DNA from: Symsagittifera roscoffensis | Taxonomy: Eukaryota; Xenacoelomorpha; Acoela; Convolutidae | NCBI RefSeq assembly: GCF_963678635.1 | Contig: NC_087062.1 | Coordinates: 78,739,200 to 78,803,199, forward strand | DNA length: 64,000 nucleotides | Direction of reading: 5' to 3' | Shown here: piece by piece, positions 35,290-45,881 of the stretch | Numbering within the stretch: position 1 is the stretch's first letter | How the letters are laid out: every line of letters begins with the position of its first letter | The notes under the pieces: model-generated | Told to the model about the DNA's origin: nothing | Seen by the model: the letters and a program-made list of their open reading frames with translations, nothing else | Database searches by the model: none | Made by a program: the position numbers and the translations under genes

Positions 35290-35393
35290 CCTAGTCGAAC
35301 AAGGTTGCTTATCTTGCAAGATCTTGCAAGATTCTTGCAAATGAGGGTTATCTTGCAAAATCTTTCAAGATGGAAGTTATTGTGCAAGAATTG

Positions 35394-35798
35394 TTGAACC
35401 TGATCTAAACTACATTTTATAATTGGATAAATTAGATATTTTACCACTGACTGTAAAGTATTTAATATTAACCAATCATGATCCATCTAACTAACAACCC
35501 ACTTATTTGTAATTACTTGTAATTTCAGCACCAGAGAGATTTGAATTTAACTTAGAAATTAGTTGTCTCTCCAAGAGAACTTCAGCAGCCGCAACAAACC
35601 AGTATACCCTACATCTATTGAGCCTAGCAGAGACTAGTTAAACACCCTGAGACTAGAAAGTATAAGAGTAAGATTAGGATCGGTATTAGACTAAGAAGTT
35701 GCACGAATCTATCCGGCCGAAAATAAGATAGCGTGACGAGCAGACGGTGTACCCTATCCGAAATTACTCTATGAGTTAACCACATCTGACCTAACTCA
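35394..35798 (+). repeat. Element 2 5' LTR
   Basis: Begins TTGAACCTGATC (TGGAACC in the 3' LTR) and ends CCTAACTCA. It has lost a 10-bp piece at about 35510 that removes most of the left arm of the palindrome, and has GACT inserted near 35451. A TATAAG word at 35661-35666 is the best promoter candidate. Confidence 0.9.
35661..35666 (+). promoter_or_regulatory. TATA-like box in 5' LTR
   Basis: TATAAG sits in GAAAGTATAAGAGTAAG, conserved at 53309-53314 and, on the minus strand, 59123-59118, and as GATATAAGA in the Element 1 LTR. Its position late in the LTR leaves about 130 bp for R and U5. The start site is not determined. Confidence 0.35.
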
Positions 35799-35800
35799 TC

Positions 35801-35820
35801 TGGTGCGACCATAAATCTCG
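35801..35820 (+). promoter_or_regulatory. Primer binding site
   Basis: Two bases after the LTR, TGGTGCGACCATAAATCTCG is complementary to a tRNA 3' end finishing GGTCGCACCA. The leading TGG pairs with the CCA tail as in other LTR elements. I cannot assign the tRNA from memory. Confidence 0.7.
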
Positions 35821-37037
35821 AATAAGACCTTAATAGCTTAGATTTAACCAAAAATAGATTAGAATTTAGACAAAACATTTTTAAAATGTTGTTCGATAAT
35901 AATTTAATCGAAATGTCTCTACGACTCAATAGATCAGAGCCGATATTCCGAACGATAACAGAACTAACCGGAATTGTAAGAAGATCTCGAACAAGAGACG
36001 ACATACGACAAAGTAGAAACTTACCATATAGTTTTATGATTGTACGGCAAAAGCCAACACAAACTTTTATATTTAGAATCTTATTAGCAAAGAATTTAGA
36101 TTTTCATTTGCAAACATAAAATTTTGAAGTCAATCTTCATGATCATTTCAGGCGCTAAACAAAATTATTAATGTACAATAACGATTGATAAAAAGATCTC
36201 AGATCGTTTTCTTAATTTCTGCAGTCTTATATAAAACATGTTAGAAAAATATTTATTGAAAATCAAAATGAAAATTAGTAGCATGACAATAAATTGTTGG
36301 TGATCATAAAATCATCTGTTGTCCCAGCTTCATCACCTAAACATAACAGCAATCATAAGCTCACTAATATCATTACAAAACTAAATCTTTTTCTTAAATA
36401 AATTTAAACCAAAATAAATTATATTCACTTAATTTTAAAATTAGATCATCAAGGCTTATCCTTGGATCTTAATAAATTTTCTATTTCATTAAATTTAAAA
36501 CCTGATCATCAAGGCCTATCAAAAAGAACAGTTTTGTTCTCCCCCACCCACTTAACAAGTGTCTAACGACCTCAAACGGCGATTCACTATCCAACCCTTC
36601 CAAAAAACCCAAGACTAATAGAAATTTGTCAACAAAATTAACCATTCAAAATTAGGATAAACATTGAAGAACTTCGGTTATTCATCCTTCACTTGAACCC
36701 TCCTCTTACCATACCCAGGATAAATCTTAGACTTAGTAAGTTTAAAATAGTACCTAACGAACTACTTGCGTTCTAATTATACCTGAACCTTGTGGATCGA
36801 TTTACTATTCTCCAACCCTTGAACACAATCACTACTCCTAAGTAAGATTAAGTAAGTTAACACCTTAGCTTAGACTAGCCACGAGAAAATAAAAAATCAT
36901 TCTTCGGATCGATATACTTTCCTCTCCAACCCTAAATAAAAAGACCCAGGTTAAGCTAACCAAAAAATCGTAAGGACTAACAGTCTAAGAAAATAGAAAT
37001 CATCTAACAACTTTTCGCATCCCTCATCCTAAACCTT
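35821..37037 (+). other. Element 2 leader (1.2 kb)
   Basis: No conserved gene is seen. The 77-codon frame at 35886-36119 has no recognisable product. Internal degenerate repeats occur: GATCATCAAGGC-TATC appears at about 36445 and 36504, and a TATCCAACCCTT-like word recurs near 36588, 36808 and 36935. Packaging and splice-donor signals are expected in such a leader, but I cannot point to one with confidence. Confidence 0.5.
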
Positions 37038-37499
37038 ATGTCATTCAAAAATCTAGGAAATAAACAAACAATCGTTTTACACAACTGTGAGATAGATAAC
37101 CAAAAATACGATCTTGTAATCACATCTCATACACAAACAGTTGGATACATTAGAACAAAACGACTAACAATAAAAAGAAAAATAATAAACAAACAAATGC
37201 AAATCACACGAAAAAGATTTTCAAAAAATAGAAACGCATTTTCAGAATCAGAAGCCAGCAATTTAGATGAACTCTTAAAATTAAAAGAATCGATTGATAA
37301 AAATTGTCCCATTCACGATCAAATATATTTTTCCGATTCAGAAACAACTTCAAATTCATCAAAAAGAGGAAAAAGAAGAATAAAAAAGCAATACAAACAC
37401 AAACCAGTACACTTGTATAATTGGAATCAACCAATTAGACACATCGATAGTTATATATTAACAGTCATTAAACGAAAAAATGAGCCACACTCAAAGTGA
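37038..37499 (+). CDS. ORF A: basic accessory protein, unrecognised
   Basis: 153 residues from ATG at 37038 to TGA at 37497. The protein is strongly basic, with Lys/Arg clusters at about residues 46-70 (KRLTIKRKIINK, RKRFSKNR) and 107-121 (KRGKRRIKKQYKHKP). Between them lie acidic-serine stretches (FSESEASNLDELL, FSDSETTSNSS). There is no signal peptide or membrane segment. It overlaps ORF B by 20 bases in another frame. Basic patches of this kind suit nuclear import or RNA binding, as in regulatory proteins of complex retroviruses, but that is inference from composition. No copy is available in Element 1 because of the gap, so conservation is untested. Confidence 0.55.
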   Translation: MSFKNLGNKQTIVLHNCEIDNQKYDLVITSHTQTVGYIRTKRLTIKRKIINKQMQITRKRFSKNRNAFSESEASNLDELLKLKESIDKNCPIHDQIYFSDSETTSNSSKRGKRRIKKQYKHKPVHLYNWNQPIRHIDSYILTVIKRKNEPHSK

Positions 37500-38517
37500 C
37501 GATAGTCCAGATGACGAAGAGGTCTACCCCTTCCTCATAGATGCACCCGATAAAAGAGGGCAACATGATTTTTGCAAGAATTTACTCGTAAATTTGTTTG
37601 AACCCGGAATCAGCCCATGCAAAGCAGAATTCCCAGATATAAAAATCAAAAGACAAATTATTGAACGTTATCTGAAAGATATATGTAATTTAACACAACA
37701 ATATGGAAACTACACCATAGAATTCAGCACACCAAATACGAATCATCGTAAATGTGTAATTCAAAGAGACGATCTTGAATTACAATTTTCAAAAGTATTC
37801 TTAGAATATATTAAAAGCATACAATACGATAATTCACAAAGATCAAACTCCATATTCACTAACGAAGTTTTTGCAATAATATATACCTATATTTCTATAT
37901 TAGAAAAAGCAGAATTTCACAGAATCTCACCAACTGAAACATCCAAACATACAAAAGTACGAAATTTAATTGCTTTATTTTCAACTTTTCTCTATATAAT
38001 CAAATAAAATTTCACTAAAGACGATGTTTCACAACACACAAAACATGACTTACAAAAAAATTTGGCATGGTTTATAATAGATTATTTCACACATAATATA
38101 GACTTAATTTCACAAGCAAGAAAAAATTTCAGACCTCAAAATCCAAATGATGATACTGCCATTACAGAACAGTCAGACTACGTTTGGGACCCTGAATGGT
38201 CTCATCCTGCATTTATAAATATCCCACAATCAATCTCAAGTCAAGCAATAAGTACAATATCTTACCAAAGAGATTATGTAAAAGTAGTACCACTAACCAT
38301 TGATGCAACACCACTAAAATACAATACATTTTTACCTGATACGCGAAATAACAGTTTAAATTCGACCGTCATACACAATGAAAACCTTAATGGAACTAGG
38401 AATCTTACACAACAAGATATCCAAACACCATCACACTTCATAAATGAAGAAATCGTCCAAACAACAACAACTACACAACAAAGAATTTCACCAATACACC
38501 CAAATTTAACCCAATGA
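37480..38517 (+). pseudogene. ORF B: accessory protein, unrecognised, one internal stop
   Basis: One frame of about 345 codons from ATG at 37480 to TGA at 38515-38517, interrupted by a single TAA at 38005-38007. The N-terminal half is acidic at the start (DDSPDDEEVYPFLID) then helical in character; the C-terminal half has DYVWDPEWSHPAFINIP, LTIDATPLKYNTF and QQDIQTPSHFINEEI, and a Thr/Gln-rich end. The latter words are recognisable in Element 1 (13650-14093). There is no membrane segment. It could be an N-terminal (matrix-like) Gag domain translated separately, or an accessory protein. The ORF C ATG overlaps its stop as ATGA. Confidence 0.55.
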
Positions 38518-38840
38518 CAACAGCCAACTCAGTAAATTTTCAAACTAATTCACAACCCCCACAGGATCATAGTGAAAGTTATCCATTTTTTCAGCAAAAT
38601 AAAAATAAAAAGCAAGCACCTCATCATACGGAATACTTATCATCTGATGATGATTATTTACAACCAGACCTTTTTGCACCATATACCCAAGAATATCGAA
38701 ACAAGGATCGCGACGACCTCATACATATAATAGAATATTTTCTCCAAATCCAACGGATACACGAAATCAACAACCAATACATATGCCAAATCCAACTAAT
38801 ACACAATCTTTTCAACCAATTCAACCACAAAACCCTATGA
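38514..38840 (+). CDS. ORF C: short frame before gag, possible gag N-terminus
   Basis: 108 codons starting at an ATG that overlaps the TGA of ORF B, and ending 58 bases inside the main gag frame. The N-terminal part (FQTNSQPPQDHSESYPFFQQ) is matched in Element 1 near 14345-14420, while the later part changes frame relative to conserved gag. The likeliest reading is that ORF C holds the original gag start and that an indel moved the rest into the next frame. A genuine overlapping frame cannot be excluded. Confidence 0.45.
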   Translation: MTTANSVNFQTNSQPPQDHSESYPFFQQNKNKKQAPHHTEYLSSDDDYLQPDLFAPYTQEYRNKDRDDLIHIIEYFLQIQRIHEINNQYICQIQLIHNLFNQFNHKTL

Positions 38841-40416
38841 CTATGCACTCATATCAACCAACTCAAATGCAAAATGAAATACCACTCCCATATTACCTTC
38901 AACAACACGAAATAACAAAAGATCAACTTTCAAATTTTTCGGAAATGCCAAATGCCGCAGAATCACTACAGATGACAATGAATCCATACCTCATGGGTGG
39001 ATCATCAATAACATCAAAGAAACCACAAATGGTATTCACAGGAACAGACCCTGAATATTCTGTAGAAGATTATTTAAATGCAGTAACAGCAAATTTGATT
39101 TTAAATATAGGACCTGAACCAATTAATACGCCACTACATCAAAATTGGATACATCAACGCACAGCGTTGATACAAACAACCTTAGATGGTGCAGCTCAAA
39201 AATGGTTTTCAGTATTACCTATAGAAATAAAATCAGACTGGAAAAGATTTACACAAGACTTTTCCAAAATGTTTGACTCCGAAAGAAATAAACAACACCA
39301 AAGAGTTTTATGTAATGAAATTCGCAGATTACCAAATGAAACCATCAAACAATTAGCAGTACGTATCGAAACACTAGTTCGAAAAGCATATTCTTTAAAT
39401 ACACATGACTATAAAAACACAAAAATGACAGAAATTTTAATGATGACATTAACACCTCAATTAAGGAAAATAGCAATAAAAAAGAGAGCATCTCATCCTT
39501 CTTCAATTCGAGAGCCAGATTTAGATTTTCGAAAACTAGTAGACAATCTAGAGCAAGCGGAAAACACAATGAAACTTGAATAAACAGAAAATCTAAAACT
39601 ACAATATGTTAATCGAATTGAAACAAACACTACACATATAAATAACATACATGAATCAGATACAGACCTAGTTGAAAAAATCACTGAAATAGTAAACATT
39701 TATGAAAAACACCCAAATTTTAAAGGCAAACCATCTTTCAAAAATAGTGTAATTATTGCCGACAATACGGACATAGTACTTCCGAATGTAGACAAAAACA
39801 ACAAGATAACCAAAACAAACCTCAAAAGTATAAAAAACCAAATAAATCATTCTATCAATATATGAAGAAAGATCAAAATCTACCAAACAAAAATGTATAC
39901 AGTAACAACAGTTCAGGAAAACCACTTCCGAGCAACACCAATTACACAAGGAATCAATCGCCATATGACTCAAGTTATAGAGGAAGATCACCAGAACGAA
40001 TAAATACACAGAATTCTTCACAAAATCAATATAATCGATCAAATAGTCGAAATAACTATACGAGATCAAATTCAAATGCAACACAATTTGTTTCTAGATC
40101 CAATTCCCAATCAAACCTAAGCAATAAACACTATTCCAATAATCAATCACGAAACTCATCATATAACAGAAATATAAACTACTCACATAATCGAAATAGA
40201 AGTTATTCGAACAATCGAAATCAGAATTACCCGAACAATCGATCAAGAAATAACTCATATAACAGATCAAACTTTCACAGACCAAATGAAAATTATCAAA
40301 ACAGATCACGGATTAGTTCACAAAATCGAAATTCAAGTTATAATAATCAATATAGAAATTATTCCCAATCACCACATAGGAATAATAACCATTATAATAA
40401 TTCTAAACATCGATAA
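38783..40416 (+). pseudogene. gag: Element 2 gag (capsid and nucleocapsid)
   Basis: The capsid part at 38783-39583 (266 codons) has Gln/Pro-rich start, LMGGSSITSKKPQMVFTGTD, WIHQRTALIQTTLDGAAQKW and TIKQLAVRIETLVRKAYSL, the layout of a Gypsy-type capsid with the conserved helix around W-F/L and R-x-E. A TAA at 39581-39583 and a frameshift before 39748 separate it from the nucleocapsid. There a perfect CX2CX4HX4C zinc knuckle (CNYCRQYGHSTSEC) lies at 39748-39789, preceded by a TAG in its own frame. A Ser/Asn/Arg/Tyr-rich tract follows to a TAA at 40414-40416, which is read-through sequence in Element 1, so the nucleocapsid and protease share a frame. Confidence 0.85.
39862..40413 (+). repeat. 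Asn/Arg/Ser/Tyr-rich low-complexity tract in nucleocapsid
   Basis: About 180 residues built from variants of YSNNRNRSYSNNRN with RS and GRS pieces. Basic and polar, with almost no hydrophobic residues other than Tyr. It corresponds to the shorter tract at 15780-15928 in Element 1. Such tracts bind nucleic acid and can be prion-like; the role here is inferred. Confidence 0.7.
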
Positions 40417-41319
40417 AGAAGTAGTACACCAAAACATCAAAGACAACTTAATCAAGTACAGTCAAATGAAGAAACAACATCAGACCCCCCAGGTATTGAT
40501 GACACAGGAAATAAAGAACTACAACTAAATCAAATAAACTGTGGATCATCAGACACAGAAAGTGATACAGAAAATACCATCTCCGTAAATATGATAACAG
40601 TCAAAAACGACTACGAACCTATTATATATGAACAACCTTTTACATCACATGTATATGAAAATCAATTGGAACTCCTTCACAATTATTATATTGAACCCAT
40701 CAATACTACACAAACTGCACAAGAAATAAACGAAATTAACACGGTAAATAACCCCGATCAAAAAGACAAAACAAAATGTTTAAACACAAATCATATTTAT
40801 CAAAATATACAAAAAGAACAACCCAGAGAAAAAATTTGGACAATACCATTTCTCTTAGAAAGCCCAAGAAACAAAGAATTTCAACCACCAGATCTTGAAA
40901 TTGATTTTTTAGTTGATTCAGGGGCAGAATCAAACATAATTAACATTCCCACATGGAATGAAATCAAAACATTACATCCAAAATTAACGCCTCTTGCAAC
41001 CTCTAGTAAACTAGCAACAGCACAAGGATCAACATTAGTAAATTATGGAATAATCCTATTATTCCTCCTCCCCACAAGAACAATGGAGCAAAACAAAATT
41101 CTAAACAAACCATTTAAACAAATATTTCATATCACTGATTTTAAACACAATATCATTGGTATACCATTTATATCAAAAAATATACCAACAATCAACATCT
41201 TGAATAGTAAAATACTAATCAAAGATAAGTACACAAAAACAAAAAATACAGCTCTAACATTTTTTCAAAGATTAAATAAACAACCACCATTTCTTTTCAA
41301 AATTTTACCCAATTTATAA
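40417..41319 (+). CDS. pol: Element 2 protease (retropepsin) with N-terminal linker
   Basis: Open from after the TAA at 40416 to TAA at 41317-41319, about 300 codons. The N-terminal 150 residues are an acidic, Asn-rich linker. The retropepsin core starts near 40890: PPDLEIDFLVDSGAESNII holds the catalytic Asp in the D-S-G triplet. Downstream FHITDFKHNIIGIPF is the second conserved strand (I-G-x-P-F, equivalent to the flap-side I-L-G motif of the family). The enzyme would cleave Gag and Pol in the particle. It appears intact at residue level. Its frame is the same as that of the nucleocapsid, so it was probably made as Gag-Pro. Confidence 0.85.
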   Translation, partial: RSSTPKHQRQLNQVQSNEETTSDPPGIDDTGNKELQLNQINCGSSDTESDTENTISVNMITVKNDYEPIIYEQPFTSHVYENQLELLHNYYIEPINTTQTAQEINEINTVNNPDQKDKTKCLNTNHIYQNIQKEQPREKIWTIPFLLESPRNKEFQPPDLEIDFLVDSGAESNIINIPTWNEIKTLHPKLTPLATSSKLATAQGSTLVNYGIILLFLLPTRTMEQNKILNKPFKQIFHITDFKHNIIGIPFISKNIPTINILNSKILIKDKYTKTKNTALTFFQRLNKQPPFLFKILPNL

Positions 41320-41390
41320 CCAACAACGGAAACACCTGAAACCACTATCAGGAAATATATATAACTTTTCAATAAAACAAGTTCACCAAT

Positions 41391-42719
41391 ATGATAAAAG
41401 TCAAAATAAACAACAACTCTTCATGTCAGACTTTGAGTTTAAACCTTCATTTACAAGATAAGGTAAATAGATTACTAGATATTTTAGAACAATACAAAAT
41501 TATCTCACCAGTAAACAAAGAAGAACAACCAAAAGGTAATACATTTATTAACCCTGTTATAATCCTAGCAAAAGGAGAATCATTAAAAATAGTTTTAGAC
41601 GCTAGATACCTCAATTCACTAATAGACGAATCAAAATGCAATTGGCCTATTGAACCAATACAAGTTATTTCAACAAAAATAAACGGAAAATACTTTAAAA
41701 CCGCAGATATGAATAGTGCATACAATCAAATGCCACTAGATGAACAATCACGACGTTTAACACAATTTGTTATTGGAAACCAACAATATGAATTCAACCG
41801 CCTATTATATGGAATATCCATAGGACCAGCAGCATTTTCAGCTTTTATGAGCAAAATTTTTAGACCACTAATACTTAAGAAAAACGCAATCACCTATTTA
41901 GACGATGTTTTTATGCAATCACAGACAAAAGAAGAAATGTTTACACTTTTAGAACACTATCATAAAATACTTCAGAACAAAAATCTGAAGGCCGCCCCCA
42001 ATATATCACACTTCTTTTTAACACGAGTTAAATTTTTAGGACATAATATAGAAAGAAACACAATCACTCCATTAAAATCACGCACTGATGCTATTCAAAA
42101 ACTTCAACCACCAACAAACAAAAAGAAAATCCAAGAATTCCTTGGAATGTTAAATTTCTTAAGCAAGTACGTTTAAAAAATGCAATTATATTTAAGACCG
42201 TTCTATAATATCCTCAGACAACAAAATAATTTTGAATGGACCACTGAACATCAAACACGATTTGATGAAATTAAAAAACTTCTAACTGAACAAATTTCAA
42301 ACACAATTCCAGACCCAAATCAACCATTCTATGCAATGTGCGATGCTTCCATTTTTGGCATCGGCGCAGCATTACTACAATCACACAGTTGTACAAATAA
42401 AATGAACCTTATATCAGCAAATTGCCGATTATTAACTCAAGCAGAGCTACGACTCTCAACTCTAATGAGAGAATGTACAGCTATAATTTATACACTTACA
42501 GAATATGAATTTCTGATACTTGGATCAAAACATCCAACAGTACTATTCACAGATCATAAACCAATCAATTTTCTCTTTACACAAAAGTCAAATCCTAATC
42601 ACCGAGTTTATAGATTTCAATTAATACTAATGAAATTTCCAAACTTACATATAGTTTGGACAGCAGGAAAGAATCTTTACTTACACGAAAAACTACAGTT
42701 GAAAAACCCAAAAATATAA
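41391..42719 (+). pseudogene. pol: Element 2 reverse transcriptase and RNase H
   Basis: The RT core is clear: LDARYLNSLIDESKCNWPI, ADMNSAYNQMPLD (first catalytic Asp), LLYGISIGPAAFSAFM and the YLDDVF box near 41899 with both remaining Asps. KFLGHNI is the thumb start. A TAA at 42174-42176 lies at the RT-RNase H border where Element 1 has a sense codon. RNase H continues in the same frame with CDASIFGIGAALL (Asp), RECTAIIYTL (Glu) and FTDHKPINFLF (Asp). The RT N-terminus is truncated by a deletion, equivalent to 17060-17600 of Element 1. The frame ends at a shift near 42680. Confidence 0.88.
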
Positions 42720-43108
42720 AGTTTAACCTTGCAAAAGACGAAACATCACCCCGACTGGAATGCAAATATGCAGTAAAAACTGACATTGAACAATCACAAA
42801 TAAATAACCTACAACACTTCCCACTTTACTTAGATTACCAAAATAATCACTACGAAGTTGATCTACTTGGAACATCAACTTTCAAACCAATTCCATACTC
42901 ACAATGGATAAAAAATAACACCCAACAAAAACGAATAAAACACCACTCGCATAAAAAAGACCTTTTTCCGTTAATTGAAAGAGAAAATTTAACTGATAAA
43001 ATAAATTTATCAGGACCACAAACAAATGATTCAAAATACACAATAAATCAAGTTTTTGACCTCCATGACCCACTTGACACAATTCCTTTATCTAAATTAG
43101 AAATTTAA
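42656..43108 (+). pseudogene. pol: RNase H-integrase linker
   Basis: 150-codon frame between RNase H and integrase, beginning after a frameshift or deletion at the position where Element 1 continues through a GKTL-YP-like word. It includes RLECKYAVKTDIEQSQI and FKPIPYSQWIKNN, also recognisable in Element 1 (18900-19060). It ends in a TAA at 43106-43108, in frame with the integrase that follows, so that stop is a simple nonsense change. Confidence 0.65.
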
Positions 43109-44869
43109 AACATTTTTCTCCCTCTAACAGATAAAATTACAATTAATATCTTGAAACAATATCAAAATCTTGACCCAGTAATTAGACAACTAAAATCATG
43201 GCACAAATACAAAACTAAGCCCGTAAAGGCAGATACCACAATTTTAGGAAATAAAACACTCCTCCGATATTTTGGAAAATTTAATAATACAACAATTAAT
43301 GAAAACACAGACCTTCTAGAATATCATTTAAATGATTCTACAGTTCCCTGTTTCCCTTTAAGTATGATTCTAATAGCTTTTAACATTTCACATACACAAA
43401 ACATTAAAGGACACTCTGGATCAGAGAAAACATATTCAAATTTTACACAAAATTTTTATTTCCCAAATGCACCAATTTGGATAAAAGTACTATGCAATGA
43501 TTGTATAGTATGTCAACTAAATAAATCTTATCCAAATCAAAAACAAATAGCACAAAAAAAAAGATAAAAGTTTATATTTTAACCACCGTATTTCATTCGA
43601 TACAAAAGGACCAATTTCACCATCCTCTGAAGGAAACTCCTACAATTATGGTAATTGTTGGCGCATTTACACATTATGTAGCACTCAACCCAGTACGACA
43701 TTGTAACGCTTATTATGCTTACACAACACTTTATGAACACTGGATAGCTAAATTCGGATTACCCGAAATTTTAGTTACAGACAACGGTACAGAATTCATA
43801 AATAATGAAATCATCACACTATGTCATTTATATAACATTAAGCACAAACCGCGTACATCTAGTGCACCTTGGGCAACGGTTTAGTCGAAGGTATGAACCG
43901 TTCATTACAAGAATATCTTAGATGTATCATAAATGGAAATGATACAAGATACACAGAATGGTCAGCAGATGTAAAATTATTTCCCTTTCACAAATTACGA
44001 CAACTCTAGGAATGTCACCATACGAAATGGTTTTTAATAAAAAGCCACGTAAACCAATTATGTTTACAGCAAACTCTCATAAAAATGCACAAGGTCATTG
44101 CCAACCGAATAAAGACTCAGTTTGTTATAACCTACCTTTACACACGCATGATGAAGATCATTTTCATCACCCACAAATCCTTAAATTAGCCTCCGGTACA
44201 CACCCCGAATGGATTTTAAATAGAGATAAAAAACACAATGAAATTTACCAAAGAGTAACAAAAAAATTGTTACAAAGGCAAAACATTAACGAACAAATAA
44301 ATTCACGCTTTACACCAGCCTCAGATTTAAAAATTGGAACATTTGTCTTAATACCTAATTTTAATACACAAAAAGGAATTTCTAAAAAATTACAACCCCT
44401 TCGTAAAGGACCATACCAAATAATCGCCAAACCCACTGACGTAACATATAAAATCACCGATTCAGACCAAAAAGAAATTGTTCAACATAGAAACAATCTA
44501 TTGCCTTACTACCCAAAAGAATACGCACTACGCGAACTAACTCAATTATATTCTTTCACAGGTTTAAAAGTTATTCAAAATCACCCACATACGGAAAATG
44601 AAATAAATGAACAAAATGACATTCACCTTGAAAAACAAAATAAAAAACCAACTACAACCCAAAACAATACAAAAAAGCTAGATCAAAAAATACCTCAAAA
44701 AGAAAGGAAAAGTAGAAAAATGATAGAAAAAATTATACCCCAAGAACAAGTCGAGAAATCAGAACATAGAGAGTCATCACGACTTAGAAATCAACCACGT
44801 AAAAACTACAAAACATTCATCCCACAATCTAAAATATTAAAGAAAGTTGAATTTCAAAAGCAGCTTTAA
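43109..44869 (+). pseudogene. pol: Element 2 integrase
   Basis: The zinc-binding domain is at 43380-43530: HTQNIKGHSGSEKTYS followed by C-N-D-C-I-V-C with QLNKSYP. A frameshift near 43555 precedes the core. The core reads VIVGAFTHYVALNP at 43648, with Gly (GGC) where Element 1 has the catalytic Asp (GAC). LVTDNGTEF (about 43773) keeps the second Asp. A 1-nt deletion near 43878 shifts the frame before LVEGMNRSL, which holds the Glu. The C-terminal domain at 44290-44520 contains RKGPYQIIAKPTDVTYKI, a GPY/F module. A Lys/Asn/Gln-rich tail follows to the TAA at 44869. The enzyme would insert the DNA copy but is triply damaged here. Confidence 0.85.
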
Positions 44870-45691
44870 TTTTAAAATTAATAATATTTGCACCTCTGAA
44901 ACATTTTGAACTTTCATTTTTCAAAATAACATGCTGCAAACACGCAGCGATTCTAGTTCAAATTTAGCCAATAGGATTCATTCAATCCGTCACCTTCTAT
45001 AACTCTAACACAAACCAATTAGACGAAAGATATTAAACTCCAGACATATCTATAACTATAACTTTACAACCTCCAGGTCAAAAATAAGCAAACCACTCAA
45101 ACTTGACAACTAAAATAAAAACCACCAAAATATCATAACCCTCCCTTATCTAATAACGCAAAGATCAACAATATTTTCCCAACTTAGACCTCAAAAACCC
45201 CCCAAACAAAAATGTTAAATTAGCCTAAAGTAAAAGTACGACCATATTAATTTAGCCTGGAGAACAAAAATCTAAAAAATACCCCATATCACCTGACAAA
45301 TGAAAATAAAGTAAAAGAAGACCTCTCGAACACCATAAAATTCGCCCCCAACAACTTTTCACAAAACTCAACCCACTTGTCAAAAAATCAATAAATAATT
45401 CGACCACACTTAAAAATTGCCCCAAACAACAAAAAATATTCGACCAAGAAGCCATTTCTTAAATGCTCTTCTCTCGATCAGTCAACACAATTTTCAACAT
45501 TTTCATAAACTTTTTAACAATACTTAAACTTTTATTTATATTTCTCTTTGATACTTTTGAAGCTTTTATAATAATTTTAATCACTTTTTGCAATATTTTT
45601 TAAAATTTTCTACTCCCTATTTGAAATATATCTGCAACTTTCTTAAGTCATTGACCATATTCACAGGTACGAAAACCCAAAATTTATATAA
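44870..45691. other. Element 2 pol-env spacer
   Basis: About 0.8 kb with no frame conserved against Element 1. It has T-rich runs towards its end and a CACAGGTACGAAAA word at 45663, equivalent to CTCAGGTACGATAT near 21739, which could be a splice site for env RNA. That role is inferred. Confidence 0.4.
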
Positions 45692-45881
45692 ATGATACGA
45701 ACCATTTTTAGTAGAACAGATATTTTTTTACTATTTGTAATTTTCATAACATTTTTTATCATCCCTAATATTGACAATATGCAAATGTATAAAGAAGGCA
45801 ATCGTAACATTCGCCTTAGCAACAATCCTTTTATTTCTTTTTCTTGAAGAATACTACAATAAACATAAATTTTTTCACTAA
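45692..45881 (+). other. Short hydrophobic frames at the env start
   Basis: ATG at 45692 opens a 52-codon frame with the hydrophobic stretch IFLLFVIFITFFIIP. A second frame, in register with the main env frame, is open from about 45744 to the TAA at 45879-45881 and encodes AIVTFALATILLFLFLEEYY. Element 1 encodes a like FALATILL stretch. This is probably the env signal or anchor segment broken by an indel and a stop, or a separate small membrane peptide. Confidence 0.4.

Larger units (their letters stand above)
30016..35393 (+). repeat. Tandem duplication, unit 2 (left part)
   Basis: Second copy of 24182-30015; landmark offsets are 5825-5833 bp. The unit is interrupted at 35393 by Element 2 and resumes at 53451, where sequence equivalent to 29565-30014 continues to about 53898 and then departs into unduplicated DNA (the A-run is followed by TGTTTTTTAT). 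Confidence 0.85.

Noticed and set aside
39730-39750. Programmed -1 frameshift site before the zinc knuckle
   Set aside because: No slippery heptamer fits the two frames, the target frame has a TAG just before the knuckle, and Element 1 is continuous there. An indel is simpler.
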